Source: Myxococcales bacterium (GTDB taxonomy: Bacteria > Myxococcota_A > Polyangia > Polyangiales > Polyangiaceae). Taken from it: DNA of 64,000 bases. Numbering within the stretch: position 1 is the first letter of the stretch; every line of letters begins with the position of its first letter. Positions 36,759 through 46,052 of the stretch are shown piece after piece. The DNA lies in assembly GCA_016191785.1 (NCBI GenBank), contig JACPVJ010000197.1, forward strand, positions 62,001 through 126,000. Reading direction: 5' to 3'. The notes under the pieces are model-generated. The model had not been told where the DNA came from. It searched no databases and was given only the letters and a program-made list of their open reading frames with translations. The position numbers and the translations under genes were made by a program.

Positions 36759-37517
36759 GTGCCTTCGACGACCTCCGGCGCCCACGTGCTCCTCGCGGAG
36801 GCCATCGCGGCCGACGGTGCGGGCTGTGAGACCGCGATCCGCCGGGCCGGCCACCGCTGCACCAAGTTCCGCGATGGGGAGAGCGCTGCCGCCGCGCTCC
36901 GCGTCTGCGAGTTCGACGTGATCGTCACCGACCCGCGCATGCCGGGGAACGAAAACCTCGAGGTGCTGCGCGCGCAGCGAGAGTGGTCGCCCCGCACGCC
37001 GACGATCGTGGTGACCGCCCAGCCCACCCTGGGCACCGCAATCCTGGCCCTGCGACTCGGCGCCATCGACTACCTGCTGAAGCCGATCCAGGCGGGCGGT
37101 TTCGTCGAGGTGCTCGAGCGGGCGCTGTCGCAGTCGCGCAACCTCCGGTCGCTGCGCGACCTCCGGGCGCGCATGCAGGACGAGCAGCAACTGCTGGAGC
37201 GGCTCGAGGGCGTGCTGTCGACCATCGAGCCGCGTTTGCACCACGCAGAGCACCTTCCCCGCTCGCGCACCGAGCGGCGTGCCTCGGCTCCGGACCTGTT
37301 GGTCGGACTCTCGAAACGCGAGATCCAGATCCTCGATCGCTTCTCGGGCGGCGACCGCGCGCCCGCCATCGCCAGGGATCTGGGCATCAGTCCCCACACC
37401 GTTCGCAACCACCTCAAGGCGATCTTCGGCAAGTTGGGCGTGCGTTCCCAGCTCGAGCTGGCGCGCAAGCTCAGCGACCGACAGCCCCCTTCGCCGGCGC
37501 TGGCAGCCAACAGGTGA
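36759..37517 (+). CDS. Response regulator, receiver plus LuxR-type HTH
   Basis: A 252-aa regulator. The receiver domain has a phospho-acceptor in VIVTDPRMPG, Thr in VVTAQPT and Lys in LLKPI. A coiled-coil-like linker precedes a LuxR HTH (LSKREIQILDRFSGGDRAPAIARDLG; SPHTVRNHLKAIFGKLGV). The first acidic pair of the receiver is replaced by the sequence HVLLAEAIA, so metal binding may be impaired. Its 3' end overlaps the convergent kinase gene by 47 bp. Confidence 0.85.
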   Translation: MPSTTSGAHVLLAEAIAADGAGCETAIRRAGHRCTKFRDGESAAAALRVCEFDVIVTDPRMPGNENLEVLRAQREWSPRTPTIVVTAQPTLGTAILALRLGAIDYLLKPIQAGGFVEVLERALSQSRNLRSLRDLRARMQDEQQLLERLEGVLSTIEPRLHHAEHLPRSRTERRASAPDLLVGLSKREIQILDRFSGGDRAPAIARDLGISPHTVRNHLKAIFGKLGVRSQLELARKLSDRQPPSPALAANR

Positions 37518-38205
37518 TCGTGGTTCCGGCTCCGGGGTGGCTCTCGGCCGACACCTCCCCGCCCGCTGCCGTCACCAGATCGCGCACCGAGCACAAGCCC
37601 AAACCCGAACCTGAGCGCTTGGTGGTGAACCGCGGCTCGAAGGCTCGCTTCAGCGTCGTCCGGTCCATGCCGTGGCCCGTGTCGTGAACCGTCAGCGCGG
37701 CGAGCCCCGGCCGAGTGGATCGAACCGAAGGGCCGCGGGTGCGGACTTCGACGCGCCCTGAGTCGGCAAGCGCGTCACGCGCGTTGAGGACCAGGTTCAT
37801 CAGCAGGCGGGCGAGGGCGTGCTCATCGAGACTGACCGGCCCCGAACGGGGATCGAGGTCCAGGTGCAGCTCGCCACGGCCGGCGAGGACACGCCTGAGC
37901 AGGCCGGCTCGGGCGCGAACCGCACCCGAGAGATCCGCGCCGCACGGCTCGGTCATGGTCCCCTGCGCGGCCCGTGCCAGCCACGCGGTGAGCTCGGCGG
38001 CGTGGGCCGTCGCCAGCCTCAAGTCCGAGATCTCTTCCGGGCAGATCTGGGACCGAGCGTCCAGGATCTCGATGCAGGCGCTCATCACGCTGAGCACGTT
38101 GTTGAGATCGTGCGCGACCGCGGCGACAGTCGTCGCTCGAGGTTCGCACGACTCAGCGCCCCACCCATCGTCCGCTTCCGGCGGACGCCCCTCGTCTCGC
38201 ATCAT
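37471..38205 (-). CDS. Small soluble histidine kinase
   Basis: A 244-aa kinase with no membrane or sensor domain: the H-box AVAHDLNNVL appears at about residue 29, then an N-box (LLMNLVLNARDAL), G1 (DTGHGMDR), an FTTKRSGSGLGL segment and a short C-terminus. Kinases of this minimal form usually depend on partner proteins for input. It lies between a CheY and a NarL-type regulator, which are plausible phospho-acceptors. Its coding end overlaps the convergent regulator gene at 37471-37517. Confidence 0.85.
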   Translation of the reverse strand: MMRDEGRPPEADDGWGAESCEPRATTVAAVAHDLNNVLSVMSACIEILDARSQICPEEISDLRLATAHAAELTAWLARAAQGTMTEPCGADLSGAVRARAGLLRRVLAGRGELHLDLDPRSGPVSLDEHALARLLMNLVLNARDALADSGRVEVRTRGPSVRSTRPGLAALTVHDTGHGMDRTTLKRAFEPRFTTKRSGSGLGLCSVRDLVTAAGGEVSAESHPGAGTTITCWLPAPAKGAVGR

Positions 38206-38261
38206 CTCTCGAACCTACTTCCGGATCTCGCCCGCGAGAATGACCACACGGCTAGCGGGTG

Positions 38262-38624
38262 TCAGCGGATGACCGGTCCGAGAACTTCGCGCATGCTCTC
38301 GGGAGTGAACGGCTTGGCGAGCAAGAACAGCGCGCCGGAGCGTGCGGCGCGCTCGCGCATCTCGGGCGTCGCTTCCGAGGTCACGAAGCCGAACTTGACG
38401 GTAGCGCCCTCTTTCTTCAGCTCACCGAGGAGCTCGATGCCGTTCATCTCGGGCATGTTCCAGTCAGAGAGGACCAAATCGGGTGCGGATTGGCGAATGC
38501 TCGAGAGGGCCAGGGCGCCGTTCTCGGCCTCGGTGACCTCGTAGGTTCCGAACCCTGCCTGGCGAAGGGCCCGGCGCACGAGCATGCGCATGGCGCGGCT
38601 GTCATCGACGATCATGATCTTCAT
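38262..38624 (-). CDS. Single-domain response regulator, CheY-like
   Basis: A 120-aa receiver with VDDS near the start, a phospho-acceptor in VLSDWNMPEMNG, Thr replaced context VTSEAT, and Lys in LAKPF. There is no output domain, so it works by protein contact, probably within the chemotaxis locus. GAGGAG lies 8 bp before the ATG at 38624; the longer ORF is rejected because it begins without such a site. Confidence 0.88.
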   Translation of the reverse strand: MKIMIVDDSRAMRMLVRRALRQAGFGTYEVTEAENGALALSSIRQSAPDLVLSDWNMPEMNGIELLGELKKEGATVKFGFVTSEATPEMRERAARSGALFLLAKPFTPESMREVLGPVIR

Positions 38625-38727
38625 GGGGCATCTCCTCGGGTTGCTGGGGGCGGGCTCCACCCACCATCCGTGTGATCGGTCGCTGCATGATTCGCTTGAG
38701 CGCGCGCAGGGGCCACGCCGGCGACGC

Positions 38728-38773
38728 GTTGGCGCGGCGATGTCGCTGTCCGTGACATGACCAATTGGCTAGC
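38728..38773 (+). promoter_or_regulatory. Conserved upstream element of the chemotaxis locus (copy 1)
   Basis: The pattern GTTGnCGCG, 14 bp, CGnGACATG, 6 bp, TGGCTAGC occurs here and at 48802-48847 with identical spacing. Here it lies about 90-130 bp upstream of the gene at 38861 and in the divergent gap with the CheY gene. It may be a promoter or a shared operator; no clear sigma class was recognised. Confidence 0.3.
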
Positions 38774-38860
38774 CCGGCTTGCAAGCATGAACACCCGGGG
38801 CTTCGACGCCCTGGGCCGCTGGGTAGAAGTGGCACGCACGCTGCAATCGAGACGGGTGAC

Positions 38861-39340
38861 ATGGCCTTCGCAATTCCAGAGCCGAAGCACGTCTCCGAGA
38901 TGATGAGCTCGCTCTTCGCGATGCCCACGAGCGCGAAGAAGGCGAGCGCCCCGTACAAGCCAGGCCCCAAGGAGACCGCGTTCTACTCTGCGTTCGCCGC
39001 CGAGTCTCCCGAGGTGGGCGCAGTGATCGTCACCGACCTCAGCTTCGCTTGCCGCGCGGGCGCAGCGTTGGCGTTGATTCCGGTGGGAGTGGCGGAAGAG
39101 GGCATCAAGGCCCACGGGCCATCCGGAGAGCTGATGGACAACTACCGCGAAGTGATGAACGTCGCCTCGACGCTCTTGGCGAACCCGACCACCCGCGCAC
39201 GCCTGCTCGACGTTCGGCCGGCACCGGGCGAGCTCCCCGACGGGTCCTGCGCGATCGTCGAGAAGCCCTCCCGGCGCATCGACTTCGACGTCGACCTCGG
39301 GAAGTACGGCAAGGGGCGCCTGGCGCTTTTGTACCGATGA
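38861..39340 (+). CDS. Hypothetical protein, possibly CheX/CheC-like
   Basis: A 159-aa protein without signal or membrane helix. The segment ELMDNYREVMNVASTLL contains an ExxN pattern of the type used by CheX/CheC/CheZ phosphatases, and the mix of helices and strands is compatible with that fold, but similarity is weak. It is translationally coupled (ATGA overlap) to the HDOD gene. GAGACGGG serves as ribosome-binding site. A role in dephosphorylating the neighbouring CheY is a guess. Confidence 0.6.
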   Translation: MAFAIPEPKHVSEMMSSLFAMPTSAKKASAPYKPGPKETAFYSAFAAESPEVGAVIVTDLSFACRAGAALALIPVGVAEEGIKAHGPSGELMDNYREVMNVASTLLANPTTRARLLDVRPAPGELPDGSCAIVEKPSRRIDFDVDLGKYGKGRLALLYR

Positions 39341-40233
39341 CGAACGCAGCCGATCTCGCCCGTGACCTGCCGACCACACGGCTCGATCGCCCGGAAATCG
39401 AGCTGCTCGCGGCCTCGCTCGACGCCCTTCCGGCTCTGCCCTCGGCCGTGACCCGATTGATGGGGCTGCTCGCAGCCGGCGACCCATCCCCGAAAGAGGT
39501 CGAGGCAGTGGTGCGCCTGGACGCTGCCCTGACGTCGAAGCTCCTCTCCATCGCCAACTCGGCGCGTTTCGGAGTCCGGCGCGAAGTCCGCTCGGTGAGC
39601 CACGCGACGGCGCTCTTGGGCGCGCGGCGGATGTTCGACGCGCTGGTGTGCGCGTCGGTCGCGAACGCGATGCCCAAGCGGCTCGTCGGGTACGGGATGG
39701 ATGCGCACGGCGCCTGGCTGCACAACGTAGCGACCGCGGTGCTGGCCGAAGAGCTGGCTCGCCAGCTGGCGCCCGATCTCGCGAGCGATGCCTTCACGGG
39801 CGGGCTTCTCCACGACGTCGGAAAGCTCGCGATCGCGTCGCTGGTGGAGCGCCGCTGGCCCGAGCTGGCCGTCTGCCTTCACGACCGGGGCCTGACCTTC
39901 GTCGAAGCCGAGCGAGACGTCTTGGGGATCGGTCACCCCGAGGTCGGCGAGCTCGTGTTGCGCGGCTGGAACCTCCCGGCATGCTTCTGCGAGGTCGCTC
40001 GCTTCCACCACGACCCGGAAGCCGCGCCTGTCTCGGGCCTGAGCCTGGTGGCCGTGATTCATGTCGCCAGCGGGCTCGCGCACACCTTTGGATTCGGCGC
40101 CGACGCGGGCGGCCTTTGCCGTAGCACCTCCGACGCGGCTCGCGCACGGCTGGGCCTCGATCGCGCCCTGGTCGAGCGGACCGTGAGCGGCGCGGTCCCG
40201 CGCATCCTCGAGCTAGCCCAGACGGTGACCTGA
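39337..40233 (+). CDS. HDOD-domain signalling protein
   Basis: A 298-aa protein of the HDOD family, related to HD phosphohydrolases and common in signalling loci. The start LPALPSAVTRLMGLL, the AALTSKLLSIANSARFG block and the GGLLHDVGKLAIASL segment (an HD remnant) are typical; HDOD proteins usually lack catalytic activity and work by protein contact. It starts in an ATGA overlap with the previous gene and its end overlaps the convergent cheB gene by 21 bp. Confidence 0.88.
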   Translation: MTNAADLARDLPTTRLDRPEIELLAASLDALPALPSAVTRLMGLLAAGDPSPKEVEAVVRLDAALTSKLLSIANSARFGVRREVRSVSHATALLGARRMFDALVCASVANAMPKRLVGYGMDAHGAWLHNVATAVLAEELARQLAPDLASDAFTGGLLHDVGKLAIASLVERRWPELAVCLHDRGLTFVEAERDVLGIGHPEVGELVLRGWNLPACFCEVARFHHDPEAAPVSGLSLVAVIHVASGLAHTFGFGADAGGLCRSTSDAARARLGLDRALVERTVSGAVPRILELAQTVT

Positions 40234-41280
40234 GGTCGGCAGCGCGCGGGTCGGCGAGCGACGGCGCCCGGACACCGCGTCGCAAATCACCCGCGGGATG
40301 GTCGAGAGCGGCGCCACGGCCTCGGCCCCGCCGAGCTCGATGGCCACCTTGGGCATGCCGAACACGACGCAGCTCTCTTCAGCCTCGGCGACGGTGAAGG
40401 CCCCGCGGGTTCGCATCTCGAGGAGCCCGCGCGCGCCATCTTGCCCCATCCCGGTGAGCAGCACCCCGACCGAGTCGGCACCGGCTTCGACCGCCACGGA
40501 GTGGAGGAAGACGTCGATGCTGGGGCAGTGATGGCGCACGGGCGGACCATCGAAGACGATGGTCTGGTAGCGGGAGCCCGCGCGTACGACGCGAAGGTGA
40601 CGGCCGGCCGGCGCGACCAACGCCACTCCCGGTGCCAGCACCTCTCGATCGGTCGCTTCGTGGACGTCGAAGGCGGTGACCGACGACAACCGGCGCGCGA
40701 AGGCAGCCGTGAAGCCGACGGGCATGTGGATGGCCAGGACGACGGGCGCCATCGCCGCGGGCAACGCGTGGAGGAGGACCTCGATGGCCTTGGTGCCCCC
40801 GGTCGATGCTCCGATGGCCACCAGGCCCACCGACGCCGCCGGCGCGTGGAGTGCGCGGCTCGGGCCGGGCGCCGGCCGGGTGGAAGCGACCCGGGCAGCC
40901 GCGGCCGCGCGGACCGCCGAACGCAGCGCCACCGCCGTGTCGTCACTGGCGTGGTCCGCGCCAGGTTTCGGAACCACGTCGATCGCGCCGAGCGCCAACG
41001 CGCGGAGCGCGACCTCGCTGTTCGCCACGCCGAGCGTGCTCACCAAGACCACGGGGATGGGGTGGTGGCGCATGAGCTTCTCGAGAAACGCGAGCCCGTC
41101 CATCCGCGGCATTTCCACGTCCAGCGTGACCACGTCTGGCTTCAGCTCGCCGATGCGCTCGCGCGCCTCGTACGGATCCGCCGCGTACCCCACGACCTCG
41201 ATGCCGGGCTCGGCCGCGAGCATGCGGGTGATGAGCTTGCGGTACACCGCCGAGTCGTCCACCACCAGCACGCGCGTCAT
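40213..41280 (-). CDS. cheB: Chemotaxis methylesterase/glutamine deamidase CheB
   Basis: A 355-aa protein: receiver domain (VDDS, Asp54 in TLDVEMP, Lys in VPKPG), linker, and the methylesterase domain with catalytic Ser159 (AIGASTGGTKAIE), His185 (AIHMP) and an Asp in LLTGMGQDG. It removes methyl groups from the chemoreceptor when phosphorylated by CheA. It is the last gene of the che operon; its ATG overlaps the cheX stop (ATGA). Confidence 0.96.
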   Translation of the reverse strand: MTRVLVVDDSAVYRKLITRMLAAEPGIEVVGYAADPYEARERIGELKPDVVTLDVEMPRMDGLAFLEKLMRHHPIPVVLVSTLGVANSEVALRALALGAIDVVPKPGADHASDDTAVALRSAVRAAAAARVASTRPAPGPSRALHAPAASVGLVAIGASTGGTKAIEVLLHALPAAMAPVVLAIHMPVGFTAAFARRLSSVTAFDVHEATDREVLAPGVALVAPAGRHLRVVRAGSRYQTIVFDGPPVRHHCPSIDVFLHSVAVEAGADSVGVLLTGMGQDGARGLLEMRTRGAFTVAEAEESCVVFGMPKVAIELGGAEAVAPLSTIPRVICDAVSGRRRSPTRALPTSGHRLG

Positions 41281-41741
41281 GGCTGGCGTGGCCCCGTCAG
41301 GTAGACCGCGACCTCCGCACACCCGGAGTCGAACCCAACACGCGCTCGACCTGCGAGCTCGCCGGTCAGATGGGCGTCGTCGCCCCAGAACACCTCCGGC
41401 GGCGCGACGTCGAACACCTCGCGTGGGCCAGCAAGCAGCGGGAGGGCCGTGCCGCAGGTCACGTTGGCGATCTCGGCCATGCAGTCGCTCTGATCCGCCT
41501 TGGCAGCGGTCTCGGCGGCGCCCAGCATGTCGCGGGTGATGTCGGCGAGCGCGTGGCCTCGGAGCCGGATCGTCAGCTGGCCGACCATCGCCCCCCGGAA
41601 GCCGACCTTCGCGCAGGCCTCGACGGGAAGCTCGTCCCATCGCTGCGACGGAGCGTCGACGTCGGGGGCCAGGAAGCACAGCTCTTCCAGGGTGCGGCAC
41701 AGCGCGGTCCGCAGCGCTTGGTCCCAGTCACTCGTCATCAT
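41277..41741 (-). CDS. cheX: CheX-type CheY-P phosphatase
   Basis: A 154-aa protein of the CheX type. The active-site pattern ExxN is in AEIANVTCG (about residues 86-94), within the long helix after LADITRDMLG, as in CheX. It should dephosphorylate CheY and terminate the signal. The start overlaps the cheY end by 14 bp, and MM gives a second possible start at 41738. Confidence 0.85.
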   Translation of the reverse strand: MMTSDWDQALRTALCRTLEELCFLAPDVDAPSQRWDELPVEACAKVGFRGAMVGQLTIRLRGHALADITRDMLGAAETAAKADQSDCMAEIANVTCGTALPLLAGPREVFDVAPPEVFWGDDAHLTGELAGRARVGFDSGCAEVAVYLTGPRQP

Positions 41742-42117
41742 CGTCGCCTCCTACGGCGTTGACCACGGCCGACACGAGCAGCTCGGGCGTGAACGGCTTG
41801 CGAACGAACCCGGCGCCGCACTCGCGGATCATCTCCATGCGCTGCTCGCTCCCCTCGGTGGACACCATCACCACCGGCAGCTCGGAGGTCTTGGGGTTCT
41901 TTCGGAGCTCGGCAAGCACCGCCAGCCCGTTCATCTCCGGCATGTTGATGTCGAGCAGCGCCAAGTCGATCGGATGCTCGATGGCCGAAGCCAAGCCGGT
42001 GGCGCCGTTGGCGGCTTCGAAGACGCGCGCCACCGGCAGCCCGCTCAGCTCCAGCGCGCGGACGATCATCTTGCGCATCACGGCGCTGTCGTCGACTACG
42101 AGTACGTTGAGTGCCAT
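41728..42117 (-). CDS. cheY: Chemotaxis response regulator CheY
   Basis: A 129-aa single receiver: VVDDSAVMRKMI, phospho-acceptor in LLDINMPEMNG, Ser/Thr in VMVSTEG and Lys in VRKPF. The acidic tail GGDDDDE is unusual. GGAGG lies 8-9 bp before the ATG at 42117; the upstream ATG at 42126 has no spacing to that site. It lies between cheD and cheX. Confidence 0.93.
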   Translation of the reverse strand: MALNVLVVDDSAVMRKMIVRALELSGLPVARVFEAANGATGLASAIEHPIDLALLDINMPEMNGLAVLAELRKNPKTSELPVVMVSTEGSEQRMEMIRECGAGFVRKPFTPELLVSAVVNAVGGDDDDE

Positions 42118-42139
42118 TCGGATCATCCTCCGGTCAGAT

Positions 42140-42652
42140 TCAGAGCAAGGTTTCTCGCCCGTCGCATTTGAGAGAGACCTCCCCCGTGGCGATGGCGAGG
42201 GTCATGGTTCGCGAGGTCGTGCCACCGATCGCCTCGGCCTTGATCAGCACCCCGTTTTTCCACAAGAGCTTGCGGAGCTGCACCATGTTGCGCTTTCCGA
42301 TCTCGAAGTAGTCGGCGTGTCCTCCGGTCGCGTTCGGCGCAGCCCCGCCCGCCACCTTGACCACCATGCGTCGCTTGTCCGCTCCCAGCTCGTAGCAGCG
42401 CCGGAACATCAGGGGCACGCCGGTGTCGACGAACATGTACGGGTTCGTCGCGGCCTTGTCGGGTGCGATGGTGGAGCTCGGCATCATCACGTGCAAGAGC
42501 CCGCCCACCGCGACCTCGGGGTCCCAGACCGTGATCCCGAGGCAGCTTCCGAGCGCGTACGTCACGAGGGACCCCGAGCGCTGTCCGAGCTCGAAGGCGC
42601 CAATGCCCACGACGGTGGACTTACCGGCCGCCGTGGCGACGACTGCGTTCAA
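42140..42652 (-). CDS. cheD: Chemoreceptor glutamine deamidase CheD
   Basis: A 170-aa deamidase. The catalytic Cys lies in LVTYALGSCLGITVWDP and the His in GGLLHVMMP; the family Thr appears in the later block. It converts receptor Gln residues to Glu, and in B. subtilis it is regulated by CheC/CheX-type partners, which fits the cheX gene here. The TTG start overlaps the cheR stop (TTGA) and is preceded by GAGGGTGG, so translation is coupled. Confidence 0.88.
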   Translation of the reverse strand: MNAVVATAAGKSTVVGIGAFELGQRSGSLVTYALGSCLGITVWDPEVAVGGLLHVMMPSSTIAPDKAATNPYMFVDTGVPLMFRRCYELGADKRRMVVKVAGGAAPNATGGHADYFEIGKRNMVQLRKLLWKNGVLIKAEAIGGTTSRTMTLAIATGEVSLKCDGRETLL

Positions 42653-43479
42653 TCCACCCTCGCGTAGGTCGAGGGTTTCACCGAGCGAAACCCGGTCGGC
42701 GATGCGCCCAGGCTCTCGGAGTGGCCAATCAAGAGCCACCCCCCGGGGGCGAGCAGCTCGCGGAAGCGCGAGACCAGCCGCACCCGCGTCGGCTCGTCGA
42801 AGTAGATCATCACGTTCCGGCAGAAGATCACGTCGAACGGGCCTCGCATCGGCCAGTGCCCGAGCAGATTCAGCTGCGCGAACTGCACGCGCGCGCGGAG
42901 TTCCGGGCGGACCCTTGCACCCTGGTCCGTGGCCTCGAAGAACCGCGCCCGTTGCGCCGGCGAGACCCCCTCGAGCGTCGCCTTCGGATAAGCGCCGGCG
43001 CGCGCAGTGTCGAGCACCCGGGGCGAAATGTCGGTGGCCAGGATCCGCGCGTCCCAAGCTTCGAAGTCGCCGAGTTTCTCGGCGAGGACCATGCACAGCG
43101 AGTACGGCTCTTCTCCCGTCGAGCACCCGGCGCTCCAGGCCCTCAGGCGCTTCCCTGCCCGCCGCCAAGCCGGCAGGCCGTGGTCCACGATGAAGTCGAA
43201 GTGGGCGGGCTCGCGAAAGAAGAAGGTCTTGTTGGTCGTGAGCACATCGACCATCCGCCCGAGCTCTTCTCGATCGTGCCCGAGCCGAGCGACGTATTCG
43301 TCGAACGACGCCACCCCCAGAGCGCGCAGGCGCCTGCCCACGCGTGACTTGACCAGCTCTTGCTTGCCAGACCCCAGCTTGATGCCACTGACCGAGTGAA
43401 GCAGCTCCCGGATCGAGTCGTAGGCCTGGGCGGACAGCCCGCGGCTCTCGTCACAGAGGTCGACGCTCGGCGCAGCCAT
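42649..43479 (-). CDS. cheR: Chemotaxis protein methyltransferase CheR
   Basis: A 276-aa SAM-dependent receptor methyltransferase. The N-terminal helical domain and the SAM domain are complete: RAWSAGCSTGEEPYSLCM (motif I), ILATDIS, FDVIFCRNVMIYFD. It methylates Glu residues of the chemoreceptor. The ATG shares its last base area with the mcp stop (one-bp overlap), so it is coupled to mcp. Confidence 0.97.
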   Translation of the reverse strand: MAAPSVDLCDESRGLSAQAYDSIRELLHSVSGIKLGSGKQELVKSRVGRRLRALGVASFDEYVARLGHDREELGRMVDVLTTNKTFFFREPAHFDFIVDHGLPAWRRAGKRLRAWSAGCSTGEEPYSLCMVLAEKLGDFEAWDARILATDISPRVLDTARAGAYPKATLEGVSPAQRARFFEATDQGARVRPELRARVQFAQLNLLGHWPMRGPFDVIFCRNVMIYFDEPTRVRLVSRFRELLAPGGWLLIGHSESLGASPTGFRSVKPSTYARVD

Positions 43480-46052
43480 CAGAACCCCGCGAGCACGGCG
43501 TCGTCATCGTCGAAGGGGATCAGCGCTGCACCTTTCGCGTGGCCGTTGCTCCCCTTGCTCACGGCATGCAGCTTGCGCGGCGCGGACCGCTGCGCGGGCA
43601 GAGGCGGGGGCACGTGCGGCGCTGTGCGCGGGCCCGATGCGGGCGCGGCGCCGGTGTGACCCGCGATCCGAAACCCGCCCACCATGTCGCCGAGGGCGCG
43701 TGCCTGAGCAGACAGCTCTTCGGCTGCGCTCGCCGACTCTTCGCTGGTCGCGGCGTTCTGCTGGGTCATCTGCGACATCTGATCGACCGCCGCGTTGATC
43801 TGCTGCACGCCCACGGCTTGCTGCTCGGCGCTCGAAGCGATCTTGCCGACGACCTCGTGGACCACCTTCACCTGCTCGGCGATCTCGTCGAAATTCCGGG
43901 TCACCACCTCGTTCAGGGCCACGCCCTCGGTCGCGTTCTGCACCGACTCGCCGATGAGCTTGGCGGTGGACTTCGCGGCTTCGGCGCTGCGCATGGCGAG
44001 CCCCCGGACTTCCTCGGCCACCACGGCAAACCCTCTCCCGGCATCACCGGCGCGGGCGGCTTCCACCGCCGCGTTCAACGCCAAGAGGTTGGTCTGGAAG
44101 GCGATCTCGTCGATGGTCTTCACGATCTTCGCGGTCTCGTCGGCGCTGACCTTGATGCGCTCGATGGCCGAGGACATCTGCGTCATGCTCTGCACGCCAC
44201 GCTCGGCGCTCTTGCCGGCCTGGCCGACCATAGTCTGCGCTTCCCGAGCTCGGTCCGAGCTGTCCTTGGCGCGTCCAGTGATCTCTTGCAGGCTGGCGGT
44301 GACCTCTTCGAGGGACGCCGCCTGCTCCGTGGTCGAGTTCGCCAAGGACTGGCTCCCGGAGGTGATCTCGGCCGACGCCGTCGTGACCTGGCTCGACGCC
44401 ACCGACACTTGCGAGAGGGCGGACTCGAGGTCGCCGGCGGCCTTGTTCAGAGAGGAAGCGATCTCCGCGTAGGCGCCGTCGTAGCGCCCCTCGACGCGAG
44501 CGGTGAGGTCGCGCTCGGCGACCCGGCAGAGCACGCTCCCCGCCTCGTCCAAGGGTGCCGCCACGGCGGCGAGCATCTGGTTCATCCCTTGGACGAGCTC
44601 GAGGTACACGCCCTCCATGCCGGCGGTGTCGCCGCGCTGCTCGAGGTGGCCGGACCGAGCGGCGTCGATCAGCTTCGTGGCTTCGGTCACCAGCCTGCGC
44701 TGCGCCGCCGAAGCTCGCTGGAAGCTCTGGCTGAGCACGTCCTTGTCCGATCGTGCGGTCACCTCGCGACTCAGATCGCCGCGCGCCACCGCATCAGCGG
44801 CTTGCGCCGTGGCACGAATGAACTCCACCAGGCCGCGCAAGGCCGACGAGAGGTCGCCGATCTCGTCGCTGGCCTCGTGATCGATGCGCTGATCGATGTC
44901 GCCGAGCGCGATGCGCCCCGCCGCCTCTTTCATCGCTACGATCGGCCGGACCAGGCGCCGAACCACCCAGAATCCCAGGGCCACGATCAGCAGCGCGCCG
45001 ACCAGGCCGGCGCCGATCACCTGCCTGCGAATCGACGAGACCTCCGCCAGGCCCTCCGCTGCGGGAATGCGCACCAACACCGACCAGTTCATGCCGGGGT
45101 AGCCCAGCGCCCCGCGCAGGTGGGTGAAGCCATTCAGCGTGTCGGTCTTCTTGCGGACGTGGAACGCGACCTCGTGCCCGCTTTCGCCGGCCACGGCGCG
45201 CTTGGCCGACTCGACCTTCTCGGCCAGGTTGAACTTGAAGAGGGTGTTGAAGTCGTGCTTCACCTCGTCGCCCCCCGACGCGCTCGGGTCATAGTCGATG
45301 ATCAGGTTGCCCTTTTCGTCGAGCAGGTTCAGCTCGGCAGAGGGGTACCCGCGGCTCTTCAGCTCGGCGTAGGTCGAGCGAAACATCTCTTCGACCACCG
45401 AGAATCGGGCCCGGTTGCTCCAGTACGCGACCACCTTCCCCGTGGCGTCCCGGACCGGCGCCGAGAAGCCGAGCGTGAGGGCAGGGTCCCCACCGAACAC
45501 GGTCTTCACGTCCGGGTCGACATGGGCGTCTTCGATGAAGGTCCCCGTCGACTTGTCGTTGCCCGGCGCGGTGTGGGCCATCTTGGTGGTGAACTGCCCG
45601 GCGGCCACCGCCTTGAACCAGGGGGCCTCCTTGTAGCTCTTGTTCCAGAGGCTGCCGGTGTCCACGGTGCGACCGTCCGCGTCCTTGCTGCTCACGGCGA
45701 TCACTCGCCCGTCGGTGTCGACCAAGATCATCAGGTAGTAGATGCCGTAGGTCGCGACGAGGGTGTTCATCGTGCGAACGATGGGGTTGTCGTCGCCCTT
45801 GCGGTACCAGTCCTTGGTCTCGAGCAAGGTGCGATTCGCAGCGAACGCTTGCACGTCTCCGTAGCGCTCGAAGAGACTCCGGTCGACCTTGTCCGCCACT
45901 CCGACGGCGACGCTCTCGAGGCGGTCTCCGGCGCGGTCTGCGATGGACTCCGACGCCTGGAAGGCGATCGCCCCGATGGCCAGCATCGGGATCAGCCCGA
46001 AGCCCAAGAACAGCGACAAGAGCTTCTTCGTGAGGGTGAACTTACCGAACAT
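43479..46052 (-). CDS. Methyl-accepting chemotaxis protein with multiple HAMP-like domains
   Basis: An 857-aa receptor. TM1 is about residues 11-32, a 290-residue periplasmic sensor (dCache type by length and motif, including [17 protein letters not shown]) follows, then TM2 ([20 protein letters not shown] region). After it come two to three HAMP-like units before the methyl-accepting coiled coil, whose tip has the canonical [20 protein letters not shown]. The C-terminal tail is Pro/Ala-rich and has no CheR-binding pentapeptide of the NWETF type. The only receptor in the operon; the ligand is unknown. AGGAG lies 7 bp before the ATG at 46052, which overlaps cheW by 11 bp. Confidence 0.95.
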   Translation of the reverse strand: MFGKFTLTKKLLSLFLGFGLIPMLAIGAIAFQASESIADRAGDRLESVAVGVADKVDRSLFERYGDVQAFAANRTLLETKDWYRKGDDNPIVRTMNTLVATYGIYYLMILVDTDGRVIAVSSKDADGRTVDTGSLWNKSYKEAPWFKAVAAGQFTTKMAHTAPGNDKSTGTFIEDAHVDPDVKTVFGGDPALTLGFSAPVRDATGKVVAYWSNRARFSVVEEMFRSTYAELKSRGYPSAELNLLDEKGNLIIDYDPSASGGDEVKHDFNTLFKFNLAEKVESAKRAVAGESGHEVAFHVRKKTDTLNGFTHLRGALGYPGMNWSVLVRIPAAEGLAEVSSIRRQVIGAGLVGALLIVALGFWVVRRLVRPIVAMKEAAGRIALGDIDQRIDHEASDEIGDLSSALRGLVEFIRATAQAADAVARGDLSREVTARSDKDVLSQSFQRASAAQRRLVTEATKLIDAARSGHLEQRGDTAGMEGVYLELVQGMNQMLAAVAAPLDEAGSVLCRVAERDLTARVEGRYDGAYAEIASSLNKAAGDLESALSQVSVASSQVTTASAEITSGSQSLANSTTEQAASLEEVTASLQEITGRAKDSSDRAREAQTMVGQAGKSAERGVQSMTQMSSAIERIKVSADETAKIVKTIDEIAFQTNLLALNAAVEAARAGDAGRGFAVVAEEVRGLAMRSAEAAKSTAKLIGESVQNATEGVALNEVVTRNFDEIAEQVKVVHEVVGKIASSAEQQAVGVQQINAAVDQMSQMTQQNAATSEESASAAEELSAQARALGDMVGGFRIAGHTGAAPASGPRTAPHVPPPLPAQRSAPRKLHAVSKGSNGHAKGAALIPFDDDDAVLAGF

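Noticed and set aside
38766-38783. Possible sigma54 promoter (TGGC...TTGCA) before the gene at 38861
   Set aside because: The spacing between the GG and GC elements is 12 bp rather than the required 10, and the matching copy at 48840 does not keep the TTGC half.
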